From contig DVIN01000017.1 of NCBI GenBank assembly GCA_018711275.1, positions 1 to 64,000 on the forward strand: DNA of 64,000 nt, given 5' to 3'. The first letter of the stretch is position 1. Every line of letters begins with the position of its first letter. A model generated the notes under the pieces. That model was not told the origin of the DNA and ran no database searches. It was given only the letters and a program-made list of their open reading frames with translations. This DNA is from Candidatus Pullilachnospira intestinigallinarum (lineage in GTDB: Bacteria > Bacillota > Clostridia > Lachnospirales > Lachnospiraceae). Shown here piece after piece: positions 35,717-47,011 of the stretch. The translations under genes were made by a program, and so were the position numbers.

Positions 35717-37048
35717 TCATTCCAGCAGTTCCCCGGTCAGCGCTTCTTTCCCTGCAAAACCGGTGATTTTCACCGGAATTCTGCGATTCTCCAGACTCTG
35801 ATTTGCCCGGCCGACAGCCGCCACCTTCAGATATTCCATGGTGTGGCCCACCCAGAACGTATTTCCTTCTATCGTCTGGAGTTCCTCAAAAAGAACTTCC
35901 CGGACGGTTCCCGGAAACTGCTCCATATATTCCCGGCGGTGCCGTTCTCCCAAAAGAATCATCCGGCGGCTTCTCTCTTTTTTCACAGACTCCTCCACCT
36001 GTCCTTCCATCCGTGCCGCGCGGGTTCCCTCCCTGCGGGAATAGGGAAAAATGTGGGTCTCATAAAAATGAATGGAGTCCACAAACGCCAGCGACTCCTC
36101 AAATTCCTCCTCCGTTTCCCCCGGAAATCCCGTGATCACATCCGTGGTCAGCGCGGGATTTTCATAATATCGGCGCAGAAGCCGGCATTTTTCCCGGTAC
36201 TCTTCGGCAGTATACCGGCGGTTCATCCGGGCAAGCGTAGCCGTACAGCCGCTCTGCAAAGACAGGTGGAAATGGGGGCATACCCGGGGCAGCGCGGCGA
36301 TGGTTTTCACAAACTCCTCCGTGATAATTCCGGGTTCCAGAGAACCCAGGCGGATTCTGGAAATCTGCTCCACGCGGTGTACCTGTTCGATCAAAGACAA
36401 CAGCGTCTCCCCGTCCTCCTTCCGGTCCGTTCCGTAGGAACTGAGATGGATACCGGTCAGCACCACCTCCTGGCAGCCAGAAGCTGCCAGCCGCCGCACC
36501 TCCCGCACCACATCCTCCGTCTTTCTGCTTCGCACCCTGCCTCTGGCATAGGGAATAATGCAGTAGCTGCAAAACTGGTTGCACCCATCCTGTACTTTGA
36601 TATAAGCCCTGGTATGTTCCTCGGTCCTGCTGATGGAAAGATTTTCATAACTGCACTCATGCGTCAGGTCCAGAACCGTACCGTTTACGGCACAGCCTTT
36701 TCTGTAATCCTCCAGGATCTGTACCAGATTCTGTTTCATATTATTTCCAATAATCAGATCAATAGACGGATCCGCCTCTATTTTTTCATTTCCCGCCTGC
36801 GCCTGGGCATAACAGCCGGCAGCAATCACCACTGCCTGAGGATTCATCTTTCTGGCCCGGTGGAGCATCTGCCGGGACTTCCGGTCCGCGATATTTGTCA
36901 CCGTACAGGTATTAATCACATACACGTCCGCCCCCGGCGCAAAGGGGACAATCTCATAGCCGGCTTCCTCCAGCTGCTGCTGCATGGCCTCCAGCTCGTA
37001 TGCGTTGACTTTACAGCCAAGATTGTGCAATGCAACTTTTCCTTTCAT
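35717..37048 (-). CDS. mtaB: tRNA t6A37 methylthiotransferase MtaB
   Basis: 443 residues from ATG at 37048. N-terminal MTTase domain with three Cys (HNLGCKVNAYE, INTCTVTN, AAGCYAQ), then radical SAM core CNQFCSYCIIPYARG with the CxxxCxxC cluster ligands, LQSGCTATLARMNRRYT, DVITGFPGETEEEFEE and a C-terminal TRAM domain. MtaB adds the methylthio group to N6-threonylcarbamoyladenosine at position 37 of tRNAs reading ANN codons. In Bacillus mtaB (yqeV) follows rsmE; here the nifS-thiI pair and an HPr-like gene lie between. Confidence 0.95.
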   Translation of the reverse strand: MKGKVALHNLGCKVNAYELEAMQQQLEEAGYEIVPFAPGADVYVINTCTVTNIADRKSRQMLHRARKMNPQAVVIAAGCYAQAQAGNEKIEADPSIDLIIGNNMKQNLVQILEDYRKGCAVNGTVLDLTHECSYENLSISRTEEHTRAYIKVQDGCNQFCSYCIIPYARGRVRSRKTEDVVREVRRLAASGCQEVVLTGIHLSSYGTDRKEDGETLLSLIEQVHRVEQISRIRLGSLEPGIITEEFVKTIAALPRVCPHFHLSLQSGCTATLARMNRRYTAEEYREKCRLLRRYYENPALTTDVITGFPGETEEEFEESLAFVDSIHFYETHIFPYSRREGTRAARMEGQVEESVKKERSRRMILLGERHRREYMEQFPGTVREVLFEELQTIEGNTFWVGHTMEYLKVAAVGRANQSLENRRIPVKITGFAGKEALTGELLE

Positions 37049-37122
37049 TTTCGTTCTTTTTCCTTTCGTTATTTCGGGGCAATAAACCATCTGATTTCCC
37101 GGAATCTTTGTATTCTTTCACC

Positions 37123-37151
37123 TTGACTTTTCATACCGTAACAGGTAAGAT
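37123..37151 (+). promoter_or_regulatory. Promoter of the HPr-like gene
   Basis: TTGACT (37123-37128), 17-base spacer, TAAGAT (37146-37151). Confidence 0.75.
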
Positions 37152-37199
37152 AAAACTAGTTCATTAATTAAAATATTCTGTATTTTGGGAGGAAGCAAC

Positions 37200-37433
37200 A
37201 TGAAAACAGTTCAGATTTCACTTAACTCGATCGACAAAGTCAAAGCTTTTGTAAATGATATTTCCAAATATGATTTCGATTTTGACCTCGTTTCCGGCAG
37301 ATACGTAATCGATGCCAAGTCGATTATGGGTATCTTCAGCCTGGATCTCTCCAAGCCCATCGATCTGAATGTACATGCGGAAGGCAGCAGTCTGGACAAC
37401 GTACTGGAAACTCTGAAGCCCTATATCATCTGA
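37200..37433 (+). CDS. HPr-like protein without the active-site histidine
   Basis: 77 residues from ATG at 37200 (GGGAGG seven bases upstream). The HPr fold is recognisable by DFDLVSGRYVIDAKSIMGIFSLDL, where KSIMG corresponds to the Ser46 region of HPr (Ser at about 41 here). The segment equivalent to the phospho-carrier loop GxHARPA reads NSIDKVKAFV and has no His. It therefore cannot pass phosphate in the sugar phosphotransferase system. Crh of Bacillus is a comparable regulatory HPr relative lacking His15. Whether the HPr kinase acts on it is untested. Monocistronic, with promoter and terminator. Confidence 0.85.
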   Translation: MKTVQISLNSIDKVKAFVNDISKYDFDFDLVSGRYVIDAKSIMGIFSLDLSKPIDLNVHAEGSSLDNVLETLKPYII

Positions 37434-37524
37434 TTCCCCGGCTGCCATATTGCTTCGGCCGTTGGGAGGATATGCCGCATCCGGCGCTGTCCCGGATCCC
37501 GGCGGTCTGCAAATTTGAATATTA

Positions 37525-37555
37525 CTGCGTCTCTTTCCGGAGACGCAGTTTTTTT
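37525..37555 (+). terminator. Terminator of the HPr-like gene
   Basis: Stem CTGCGTCTC/GAGACGCAG, short loop, then seven T residues. A second hairpin (about 37599-37628) lies just past the thiI stop on the other strand. Nothing else is seen in 37434-37632. Confidence 0.92.
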
Positions 37556-37632
37556 GCGCAAAACCGGACCGCCATGCCGTCGGCGGGACGTGTCACAGCA
37601 TCTGGACAGGGGAAGGACTTCCCCCGTCCAGG

Positions 37633-38811
37633 TCAGTGAATCCGGATCACCTCGGCGGTTTCCACCGCGGTTTTTACCATATCGTCAATCTTCTCCTGCA
37701 GCTTCTGCTCCGACCGGCGGATCACCTGGACATTGGGTTTTGTCACCGGATGCTTCGCCACGAATATCGTGCAGCAGTCCTCATAAGGTTCAATGGACGT
37801 CTCATAAGTGTTGATCTTATACGCGATATCGATGATCTCCTGCTTATCAAATCCGATCACCGGCCGGAATACCGGCATGGTGCAGACTTCATTGGTGGCT
37901 GCCAGACTCTGTACCGTCTGACTGGCCACCTGGCCGATACTCTCTCCCGTAATCAGCGCCAGGCATTTGTTGGCCTTTCCGATTTCTTCAGCAATCCGCA
38001 TCATATAGCGGCGCATGATAATAGTCAGCTCATCGTGCGGGCACTGATCGTAGATATACAGCTGGATATCCGTAAAATTCACCACATGCAGATGGATGGG
38101 ACCGCTGTAGCGGGCCACCAGCCGGGCCAGATCCACCACCTTCTGCTTTGCCCGCTCACTGGTATAAGGCGGCGCATGAAAATATACGGCGTCAATCTGC
38201 ACTCCCCGTTTGGCAATCATATAACCTGCCACCGGACTGTCGATTCCACCGGAGAGCAGCAGCATGGCTTTCCCGTTGGTTCCCACCGGCATCCCCCCGG
38301 GTCCGGGAATGGTTTCGGAATAAATATAAATCCGCTCCCGAATTTCCACCACCAGCAGAATATCGGGATGATGCACATCCACTTTCATCTCCGGATAAGC
38401 CCTAAGAACCCGTTCGCCCAGATCAGCGTTAAGACTCATGGAAGTTCCGGGATAGCTTTTTCTGGCCCGGCGCACATGCATCTTAAACGTTCTGTTTTTT
38501 TCCGGATATACATGATCCACATACCGCAGCAGATCTTCGGCCAGCGCCTCAAATCCCCTGTCCTGGCAGATCATCACCGGACAGATCTCCGCGATTCCGA
38601 ATACCCGTTTCAGGGCATCCACCGTCTCTTCGTAGTCGAATGCGCCTTCCGGCTCCACATAAACTCTTCCCTGCTCTTTGGTTACCTGGAATTTTCCGTC
38701 CACATTCTTCAGGGCATGGTGGATCTGGCTGATCAGCGCGTCCTCAAATACATAACGGTTTTTCCCCTTAATACCAATTTCCGCATATTTGATCAGAAAT
38801 GCTTTAAACAT
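37633..38811 (-). CDS. thiI: tRNA 4-thiouridine sulfurtransferase ThiI
   Basis: 392 residues from ATG at 38811 (AGGAGG upstream). N-terminal ferredoxin-like domain, THUMP domain (about 60-165), and a PP-loop ATP pyrophosphatase domain with LLLSGGIDSPVAGYM and the later CPHDE, ITGESIGQVASQT and CCTIF. No C-terminal rhodanese domain, the usual Gram-positive form, so sulfur must come directly from a dedicated cysteine desulfurase, which is the gene ten bases upstream. It makes s4U8 in tRNA. Confidence 0.95.
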   Translation of the reverse strand: MFKAFLIKYAEIGIKGKNRYVFEDALISQIHHALKNVDGKFQVTKEQGRVYVEPEGAFDYEETVDALKRVFGIAEICPVMICQDRGFEALAEDLLRYVDHVYPEKNRTFKMHVRRARKSYPGTSMSLNADLGERVLRAYPEMKVDVHHPDILLVVEIRERIYIYSETIPGPGGMPVGTNGKAMLLLSGGIDSPVAGYMIAKRGVQIDAVYFHAPPYTSERAKQKVVDLARLVARYSGPIHLHVVNFTDIQLYIYDQCPHDELTIIMRRYMMRIAEEIGKANKCLALITGESIGQVASQTVQSLAATNEVCTMPVFRPVIGFDKQEIIDIAYKINTYETSIEPYEDCCTIFVAKHPVTKPNVQVIRRSEQKLQEKIDDMVKTAVETAEVIRIH

Positions 38812-38821
38812 CTTCTTCCTC

Positions 38822-39979
38822 CTACTTTCTGGCATACCGCCGCAGCATGGGCAGTACTTCCCGCAGCACGGTAAGCGTGTAATCCAGCTCCTCTCTGGTG
38901 GTCTCATCGCTGAAGCTGAACCGCACCGCCGACTCTCTGAGCGCAGCCGGCAGTCCGATGGCTGTCAGAGTGGGACTCTGGTTTTTTTTGTGGGTGGAAC
39001 AGGCGCTGCCGGCGGACACATAGATTCCCCTGTCTTCCAGGGTGTGCAGCAGCACTTCGCTGCGCACGCCCGCAAAAGAAGCGCTGACAATATGCGGAGC
39101 GCTGTCTTCCCCGGTAAGGCCGTGAACGGTCACCTGCTCCATCGCGCCAAGTTCCTGCACAAAATAGTTTTTCAGTTCTCTCATGCGGGATACCGCCTCA
39201 TCCAGATCCCCGTAGGCGAGGCGGGCGGCCTCCCCCAGACCGGCGGCTCCCGGCACATTGTCTGTCCCGGACCGCATTCCCTGCTGCTGTCCTCCGCCGT
39301 AGATATAGGGAAACAGCTTCACCTGCTGGCCCGCATAGAGAAATCCCGTTCCCTTTGGGCCGTGAATCTTGTGACCGCTGGCCGACAGAAGATCAATTTT
39401 CATTTTTCTCGGCCGGATCAGATACTTTCCATAAGCCTGGATGGCATCCACATGAAAATATGTTCCGGGATTTTTTCCCTTGATTCTTCTTCCGATTTCC
39501 TCCACCGGCTCCACCGCTCCGATTTCATTGTTCACATACATGACGGAAACCAGGATTGTCTCCGGCCCCACGGCTTCCTCCACGGCTTCCGGGGAAACTC
39601 TGCCGTTTTTATCCACATCCAGCCAGGTGACAGAAAATCCCTGTCGCTCCAGAAACTGTGCCGGCGCCGATACGGCAGGATGCTCGATCCGGGTAGTGAC
39701 AATGTGGCGGCCTCTGCGCTGATTGGCCAGCGCTGTTCCGATCAGGGCCCAGTTGTTGGACTCTGTTCCTCCGGATGTAAAATAGATCTCCTTCGGATCC
39801 ACCTTCAGGGTCCGGGCGATTTCCCGGGCAGCCTGCTTCACATACTGTTCTGCTTCTACTCCTTTTTTATGCATGGAGGAGGGATTTCCATAATCCTCCA
39901 TCATGGTTTTCACCACCACATCCCGCACCTGGGGACGGCATCTGGTGGTGGCGGAATTATCCAGATATACTTCCATCAT
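38822..39979 (-). CDS. nifS: Cysteine desulfurase (NifS/IscS family, ThiI partner)
   Basis: About 385 residues. PLP-dependent class V aminotransferase fold: VYLDNSATTR, FTSGGTESNNWA, HVDAIQAYGK, PLP lysine in SGHKIHGPKGTGFLYA and active-site Cys in SAGSACSTHKKN. The enzyme takes sulfur from cysteine as a persulfide. Its position directly before thiI and the short Cys loop argue for a tRNA-thiolation donor rather than a general Fe-S assembly enzyme. The start (ATG at 39979, AAAGG six bases upstream) lies inside the end of rsmE. Confidence 0.93.
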   Translation of the reverse strand: MMEVYLDNSATTRCRPQVRDVVVKTMMEDYGNPSSMHKKGVEAEQYVKQAAREIARTLKVDPKEIYFTSGGTESNNWALIGTALANQRRGRHIVTTRIEHPAVSAPAQFLERQGFSVTWLDVDKNGRVSPEAVEEAVGPETILVSVMYVNNEIGAVEPVEEIGRRIKGKNPGTYFHVDAIQAYGKYLIRPRKMKIDLLSASGHKIHGPKGTGFLYAGQQVKLFPYIYGGGQQQGMRSGTDNVPGAAGLGEAARLAYGDLDEAVSRMRELKNYFVQELGAMEQVTVHGLTGEDSAPHIVSASFAGVRSEVLLHTLEDRGIYVSAGSACSTHKKNQSPTLTAIGLPAALRESAVRFSFSDETTREELDYTLTVLREVLPMLRRYARK

Positions 39980-40754
39980 TCTCATCCTTTCCCGGTTTGC
40001 TTTCCTCCTTCTGCCCTTCCAGCAGATACATGAGAATCGACATCACCGTCATTCCCGCCGTTTCCGTCCGGAGAATCCGCTTCCCCAGCGTGATGGGCAG
40101 CACGCCCTTTGCCATGGCGTACTCCACTTCCTCCGGAGCAAATCCGCCTTCAGGGCCGATAAAGATAGCCGCCGTCCTCCCCGGACAGATTCTGCCAAAC
40201 AGTTTGCGGGTATTTTCCATATCGCCGGCCATCTCATAAGGAATCAGCGGCACATCCGTCAGGGCAGCCCGATCCACCGCGCTGCAAAAATCCATCACCG
40301 GATGAACCTGCGGAATCACCAGCCGCTTCGACTGTTTGGCCGCGCTCTCCGCCACCGACTGCCACCGCTTTCTTTTTCCCTCTTCTTTCCTGGCGTCCAG
40401 TTTCACCACCGCCCGCTTTGTGGCCACGGGAATAATCTCCGCCACCCCCAGCTCCACAGTTTTCTGGATGATCCACTCCATCTTTCCGCTTTTGGGAAGG
40501 CCCTGATACAAGCTGATCCTGGCCGGAAGTTCCAGCCCGCTCTCCTGGGCATACAGAATCTGAGCAACAATCTGCTCCGGCCCCAGTTCCTGCAGCGTAC
40601 AGGCGTATTCCCTGCCGCTCTCGTCGCTGACAGAAATCTCTTCCCCTGGTTTCATGCGGAGTACGTTTTTTATATGATTTACATCACTGCCCGTGATAAT
40701 GATCTGTTTTTCTTCCATATGAACCTGATCCGGTTCCACAAAAAATCGATACAT
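39957..40754 (-). CDS. rsmE: 16S rRNA (uracil1498-N3)-methyltransferase
   Basis: 265 residues. N-terminal PUA-like domain (MYRFFVEPDQV, HIKNVLRMKPGEEISV) and a SPOUT-class methyltransferase domain with the knot segments AAIFIGPEGGFAPEEVE and ITLGKRILRTETAGMTVMS. It methylates U1498 in the decoding site. It follows prmA with AGGAGG overlapping the prmA stop; prmA-rsmE is the common Firmicute order. Confidence 0.95.
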   Translation of the reverse strand: MYRFFVEPDQVHMEEKQIIITGSDVNHIKNVLRMKPGEEISVSDESGREYACTLQELGPEQIVAQILYAQESGLELPARISLYQGLPKSGKMEWIIQKTVELGVAEIIPVATKRAVVKLDARKEEGKRKRWQSVAESAAKQSKRLVIPQVHPVMDFCSAVDRAALTDVPLIPYEMAGDMENTRKLFGRICPGRTAAIFIGPEGGFAPEEVEYAMAKGVLPITLGKRILRTETAGMTVMSILMYLLEGQKEESKPGKDENDGSISG

Positions 40755-40761
40755 AAGCCTC

Positions 40762-41751
40762 CTACAACGGTCTTCTGGCCGTCACAGACACCCATTCTCC
40801 CTGCCGGGTAACCTCCACCAGCATCAGGCCGGCCTTTTTCACCGCTTCTGTAACCAGTTCTTCCCGCTCCTGAATGATTCCCGAGGTGATATAAATTCCT
40901 CCCGGTTTCAGGTGACGCACCACCTCCGGCGTCAGCGGCACCAGCACCTCCGCCAGAATATTGGCCACCACAATATCGTACCGGTCATAACCCACCGCAT
41001 CCTGAACGGCCGGATCATCGATAATATTCCCAATCATCATGGTAAATGCTTCGTCCGGTATACCATTGGCCTCCTTGTTTTCCTCCACCGCCGGCACCGC
41101 GCAGGGATCCAGATCTGTTCCCAGCGCATGGGCGGCTCCCAGTCGGCACGCAATGATGGAAAGTATACCGCTTCCCGTTCCCACGTCCAGAAGCTCCGTC
41201 TGCGGGGTCACATATTTTTTCAGCTGCCGGATGCAAAGCTGGGTGGTCTCATGCATTCCTGTTCCGAAAGCCGTGCCCGGATCGATATGGATAATCATCT
41301 TATCCCGGTCCTCTTCCTTAACTTCTTCCCAGGAGGGAATAATCAGAATATCGTCCACATAAAACTGTTTAAAATACTTTTTCCAGTTATTGATCCAGTC
41401 CACATCTTCGGTCTCGTCCACGGAAATACTTCCCTCACCAATGGGGCAGAAAGGACGCAGCCCGTCCAGTTCCTGCCGAACCAGCCGCAGAATCTCTTCC
41501 TCACAGACCGCTTCTCCGTTCAGCACCAGGTTTCCCTCTTCATCCTCCTCCACAAAGAAACTGAGCCACGCGATACCGTCGTCCTCCGGTCCTTCCGGAA
41601 GGATATCCACGAACATCTGCTCCTTCTCCATGGCAGTCAGCGGCACATGATCTTCAATCTGCGCGCCCTCCAGTCCGATATCATACAGCGTACTGATGAT
41701 GATATCCTCTGCCTCTGTGGTTGTCTTGATTTTAAATTTTTTCCATTTCAT
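40762..41751 (-). CDS. prmA: Ribosomal protein L11 methyltransferase
   Basis: 329 residues from ATG at 41751 (GAGGTG upstream). N-terminal substrate-recognition domain beginning MKWKKFKIKTTTEAEDII and C-terminal SAM domain with DPGTAFGTGMHETT, LLDVGTGSGILSIIACRLGA and VVANILAEVLVPL. It trimethylates several residues of L11. In Bacillus it follows dnaJ directly; here an AEC transporter gene has been placed between them. Confidence 0.95.
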   Translation of the reverse strand: MKWKKFKIKTTTEAEDIIISTLYDIGLEGAQIEDHVPLTAMEKEQMFVDILPEGPEDDGIAWLSFFVEEDEEGNLVLNGEAVCEEEILRLVRQELDGLRPFCPIGEGSISVDETEDVDWINNWKKYFKQFYVDDILIIPSWEEVKEEDRDKMIIHIDPGTAFGTGMHETTQLCIRQLKKYVTPQTELLDVGTGSGILSIIACRLGAAHALGTDLDPCAVPAVEENKEANGIPDEAFTMMIGNIIDDPAVQDAVGYDRYDIVVANILAEVLVPLTPEVVRHLKPGGIYITSGIIQEREELVTEAVKKAGLMLVEVTRQGEWVSVTARRPL

Positions 41752-41829
41752 ACTGTTTTTCACCTCATTCGTATCCGGCGGATGCCGGAATGTCCTAACG
41801 GAACCAATGTTTCAAAACCGGAGCGTATC

Positions 41830-42753
41830 CTACAGTACCAGAGATACCACGGGAATGGTAAGCAGTGACAGCAGGGTTGTCAGTACAATCCCCCGGGACA
41901 GCACACCGCACTCCAGCCCGTACTGTTTTGCCAGCATCAGGGGCATATTGGCCACCGGCATGGCCATCACCAGCACACTGGCTCCCACCATCATGGCGTT
42001 GTCTGATAATCTTCCAAGAATCAGCCCCATCGCCACCGGGAGAAGCACCATCCGTATCACCGCGAAAAGATAGATTCTCCATCCGCAAAAAACTTCCCTG
42101 AAAGGCATCTGGGACAGCGTCGCCCCCAGCACAGCCATGGAAAGGAACGTGGTGCAGCGGCCCGCATAGGAAAGACTGTCTTCCAGGACACCGGGCAGCG
42201 GAATCTGAAACCAGAAAATCACAATTGCCAGTACCGCCGCCAGCGTTCCCACATTCAGGAACTGTCTCCAGAAAGCATGTTTTTTCTTCTCTCCGTTTTC
42301 CGCCTCCAGTACCGCAATCCCATGGGTATAGATCAGCACGTTAAAAAACAGATTAAATACCGTCACATAGATCACGGCAGCCGTTCCCAGCACGGCAGAC
42401 ACCACCGGGATTCCGATAAATCCCGTATTGCCATAGACGGTCATCAGTGTGTAAAAACTCCGCTCCCGCGAAGCCACCCGCAGCAGACGGGGCATCAGCC
42501 ATCCCAGCAGCATCAGAACTATATAAGACACAAAAGCAATTCCGACCGTGGTCAGAATATCCCCTCTGGTGGCCGTGGTTGATTCATCCACGGCACTGGC
42601 CAGGATAATGGCCGGATTGCATACCATGGTGATCAGGCAGGAAAGATCTCTGGAAGCACAATTGCTCACCATACGCTTCCGAAACAGAAAATACCCTGTT
42701 CCGATCAACAGAAAAATCACCAGCATCTGCTGGAATACCACGATTGTACTCAT
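41830..42753 (-). CDS. AEC-family (auxin efflux carrier-like) permease
   Basis: 307 residues from ATG at 42753 (GGGAGG upstream), about ten membrane segments in two halves, with the family's short loops (TMVCNPAIILAS, NTGFIGIPVVSAVLG, PVANMPLMLAKQYG). AEC proteins in bacteria carry small organic acids such as malate, or other metabolites; the substrate is not predictable. It is flanked by the dnaJ terminator upstream and has a long leader of about 110 bases containing a hairpin (GTATCTG/CAGATAC, 42834-42860). It looks like an independent insertion in the dnaJ-prmA block. Confidence 0.85.
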   Translation of the reverse strand: MSTIVVFQQMLVIFLLIGTGYFLFRKRMVSNCASRDLSCLITMVCNPAIILASAVDESTTATRGDILTTVGIAFVSYIVLMLLGWLMPRLLRVASRERSFYTLMTVYGNTGFIGIPVVSAVLGTAAVIYVTVFNLFFNVLIYTHGIAVLEAENGEKKKHAFWRQFLNVGTLAAVLAIVIFWFQIPLPGVLEDSLSYAGRCTTFLSMAVLGATLSQMPFREVFCGWRIYLFAVIRMVLLPVAMGLILGRLSDNAMMVGASVLVMAMPVANMPLMLAKQYGLECGVLSRGIVLTTLLSLLTIPVVSLVL

Positions 42754-42903
42754 TATCCTCCCTCTTTCCCGCGCACGCTTCCTTCCGCAAAGCCGCCGGA
42801 CAGACACGGATCAGACGCCCCGCCCGTCTCCCGGTATCTGACTGTCCCATCGACAGATACGCATAATTATAATAACTATACAGGAATTTTTTCATAAACG
42901 CAA

Positions 42904-42946
42904 GAAAAAAATCCGGATGCCCGGCGCAGTGCGCGGGCATCCGGAT
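42904..42946 (-). terminator. Terminator of the hrcA-grpE-dnaK-dnaJ operon
   Basis: Minus-strand 13-bp perfect stem ATCCGGATGCCCG/CGGGCATCCGGAT (42911-42946) followed by TTTTTTT. Confidence 0.95.
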
Positions 42947-42962
42947 TCTCAGGTGAAAACCA

Positions 42963-44147
42963 TCAATCCTCAAAAGTCTCTTTCAGTTTATCCATAAAAC
43001 TTTTCTTTTTTTCTTTTTCCGGCCCTTTCGCCGTTTTTGCTGCCGGCCGGTTTCCGCAGGCCGCATCAAATGCCCGCAAAGCCTCCTTGGCCTCTTCGTT
43101 GAGCTTGGTGGGAACCTGTACCACCAGCGTCACATAATGGTCGCCCCGTACGCTGCGGTTTCTGAGAGAAGGTACGCCTTTCCCTTTCAGACGGATCTTG
43201 GTATCTGTCTGCGTGCCCGGTTTTACCTCGTACTCCACATCCCCGTCCACGGTACTGATACGGATGGTTCCGCCCAGCGCGGCCTGCGCGTAGGTGATAG
43301 GCGCGGTGGAGAAAATATTCATATCCTGTCTCTGGAAAATGGGGTGACGGGCCACCTGTACTTCCACCAGCAAATCGCCTCTTGGACCGCCATTGGTTCC
43401 CGGCTCTCCCTTTTCACGGATACGGATACTCTGTCCATTGTCGATACCGGCCGGAACAGACACCTGAATCTTCTTTCTGGAAGAAGTGTACCCGGTTCCC
43501 CGGCAGTCAGAACATTTCTCCCGGATGATTTTTCCGGTACCGCCGCAGTCCGGACAGGTCTGCACATTTCTCACCATACCGAACATGGACTGCTGCGTGT
43601 AAACCACCTGGCCGGTTCCTTTACATTTGGAACAGGTTTCCGGAGATGTACCCGGTTTTGCGCCGGTACCTCCACAGGTTTTACAGGGATCTTTCAGTGT
43701 CAGTTCGATCTCCTTCTCACAGCCGAACACCGCCTCCTGGAAAGTGATATGAATCACCGCCCGCAGATTTGCTCCCTTCATGGGACTGTTGGTCGCTCTG
43801 TGGCTTCTGCCACCGCCAAACAAATCGCCGAAAATATCGCCGAAAATATCACCCATATCTGCGCCGTTGAAATCAAAACCTCCGAATCCGCCGTAGCCGC
43901 CGGCTCCGGCGCCTCCATTTTCAAAGGCTGCATGGCCAAACTGATCGTAAGCTTTTCGTTTTTCCGGATCACTGAGCACACTGTAGGCTTCTGTAGCCTC
44001 CTTAAACTTCTGCTCCGCGTCTTTATCTCCGGGATTCATATCCGGATGATATTTTTTGGCCAGCTTCCGGTATGCTTTTTTCAAGGTCGCATCATCAGCC
44101 CCCCGGTCAACGCCAAGGACCTGGTAATAATCTCTTTTTTCTGCCAT
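42963..44147 (-). CDS. dnaJ: Chaperone DnaJ (Hsp40)
   Basis: 394 residues from ATG at 44147. J domain (about 4-70) with KYHPDMN holding the HPD motif, a Gly/Phe-rich region ([18 protein letters not shown]), four CxxCxGxG zinc repeats ([32 protein letters not shown]) and the C-terminal substrate-binding domains. The tail has a Lys/Glu-rich stretch. It stimulates DnaK ATPase and delivers substrates. Last gene of the operon. Confidence 0.98.
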   Translation of the reverse strand: MAEKRDYYQVLGVDRGADDATLKKAYRKLAKKYHPDMNPGDKDAEQKFKEATEAYSVLSDPEKRKAYDQFGHAAFENGGAGAGGYGGFGGFDFNGADMGDIFGDIFGDLFGGGRSHRATNSPMKGANLRAVIHITFQEAVFGCEKEIELTLKDPCKTCGGTGAKPGTSPETCSKCKGTGQVVYTQQSMFGMVRNVQTCPDCGGTGKIIREKCSDCRGTGYTSSRKKIQVSVPAGIDNGQSIRIREKGEPGTNGGPRGDLLVEVQVARHPIFQRQDMNIFSTAPITYAQAALGGTIRISTVDGDVEYEVKPGTQTDTKIRLKGKGVPSLRNRSVRGDHYVTLVVQVPTKLNEEAKEALRAFDAACGNRPAAKTAKGPEKEKKKSFMDKLKETFED

Positions 44148-44313
44148 TATCTTCACCTTTCCTGCTGCCGCCCGGCCAACAGCCCCTCAAAGAGGAAAAT
44201 CCGGACAGCCATCTTCTCACAACTACAGGGACGGAGACACTTTCGCATCCCCGCCCCTGAGGGTTTTTCGCTGCGGTCAGGGCATTTCTTCTCCTGCCGT
44301 ATTTTCTGAAATA

Positions 44314-46299
<1,986 letters not shown>

Positions 46300-46309
46300 T
46301 CAAAGGGAC

Positions 46310-46978
46310 TTAATTGGCTACTTTTACCATGCTGTGGCGTACCACAAAGTCCTTGTATGTGTATCCCTTCTGAAACTCTTCCACGATGACATTCTCTCCG
46401 GCGTTCTCATCTTCCACATGCATCACCGCGTTGTGGAGATCCGGGTTGAACTCCTGGCCTACTGCCTCAATGGGTTTCACTCCCAGTTCGTCAAAGGCTG
46501 TCATCAGCTGTTTGTAAACCTTTTCCATACCCTGAGCGAAGGGATCTTCACTGTCAGAAACTGTTGCCAGACCACGTTCGAAGCTGTCCACGATGGGAAG
46601 CATCTTTTCCACGATATCTCTGGCGCCGATCACATACATGCTGGCCTTTTCTTTTTCTGTCCGTTTCCGGTAGTTATCGAACTCGGCCATCTGACGTTTC
46701 AGCTGATCGGTCAGTTCCTCAATCTTCTCGTCTTTTTTATCTTTTTTCTCTTTTTTCTTTCCGAAGAACCGTTTTTCCTTTTCCGGTTCTGCCTTGGCAT
46801 CCCCGCTGTCCTTCGCTTCCTCCTGTTCTTCTGTATCCGGCTGTACGCTTTCTTCTGAAGTTTCTGTGGAGGCAGTTTCCTGATTCTCCGGCTTCTGTGT
46901 ATCGTCGGCTGCCGCTTCCCTGGTATCTTTCACTTCTTCGGAAGTCTGGTCAGCTGTATTTCTGTTTTCCTCTGCCAT
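46310..46978 (-). CDS. grpE: Nucleotide exchange factor GrpE
   Basis: 222 residues. An unusually long acidic and low-complexity N-terminus (about 1-75, rich in Glu, Asp, Thr) precedes the coiled coil and beta domain: FDNYRKRTEKEKA, LPIVDSFERGL, GVKPIEAVGQEFNPDLHNAVMHVED and EEFQKGYTYKDFVVRHSMVKVAN. It releases ADP from DnaK. Second gene of the operon. Confidence 0.96.
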   Translation of the reverse strand: MAEENRNTADQTSEEVKDTREAAADDTQKPENQETASTETSEESVQPDTEEQEEAKDSGDAKAEPEKEKRFFGKKKEKKDKKDEKIEELTDQLKRQMAEFDNYRKRTEKEKASMYVIGARDIVEKMLPIVDSFERGLATVSDSEDPFAQGMEKVYKQLMTAFDELGVKPIEAVGQEFNPDLHNAVMHVEDENAGENVIVEEFQKGYTYKDFVVRHSMVKVAN

Positions 46979-47011
46979 CTCTCACCTTCCACCTTTCTTT
47001 TCCTTCTGATG

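Noticed and set aside
37471..37638. Short plus-strand frame with GGGAGGAT just before an ATG
   Set aside because: It runs straight through the strong terminator at 37525-37555, is rich in Pro and Arg as expected of chance GC-rich frames, and the ribosome site is too close to the ATG.
44157..44313. Additional small gene or terminator between dnaK and dnaJ
   Set aside because: Only imperfect pairing is visible, no T-tract and no start with a ribosome site; the genes are expected to be cotranscribed.
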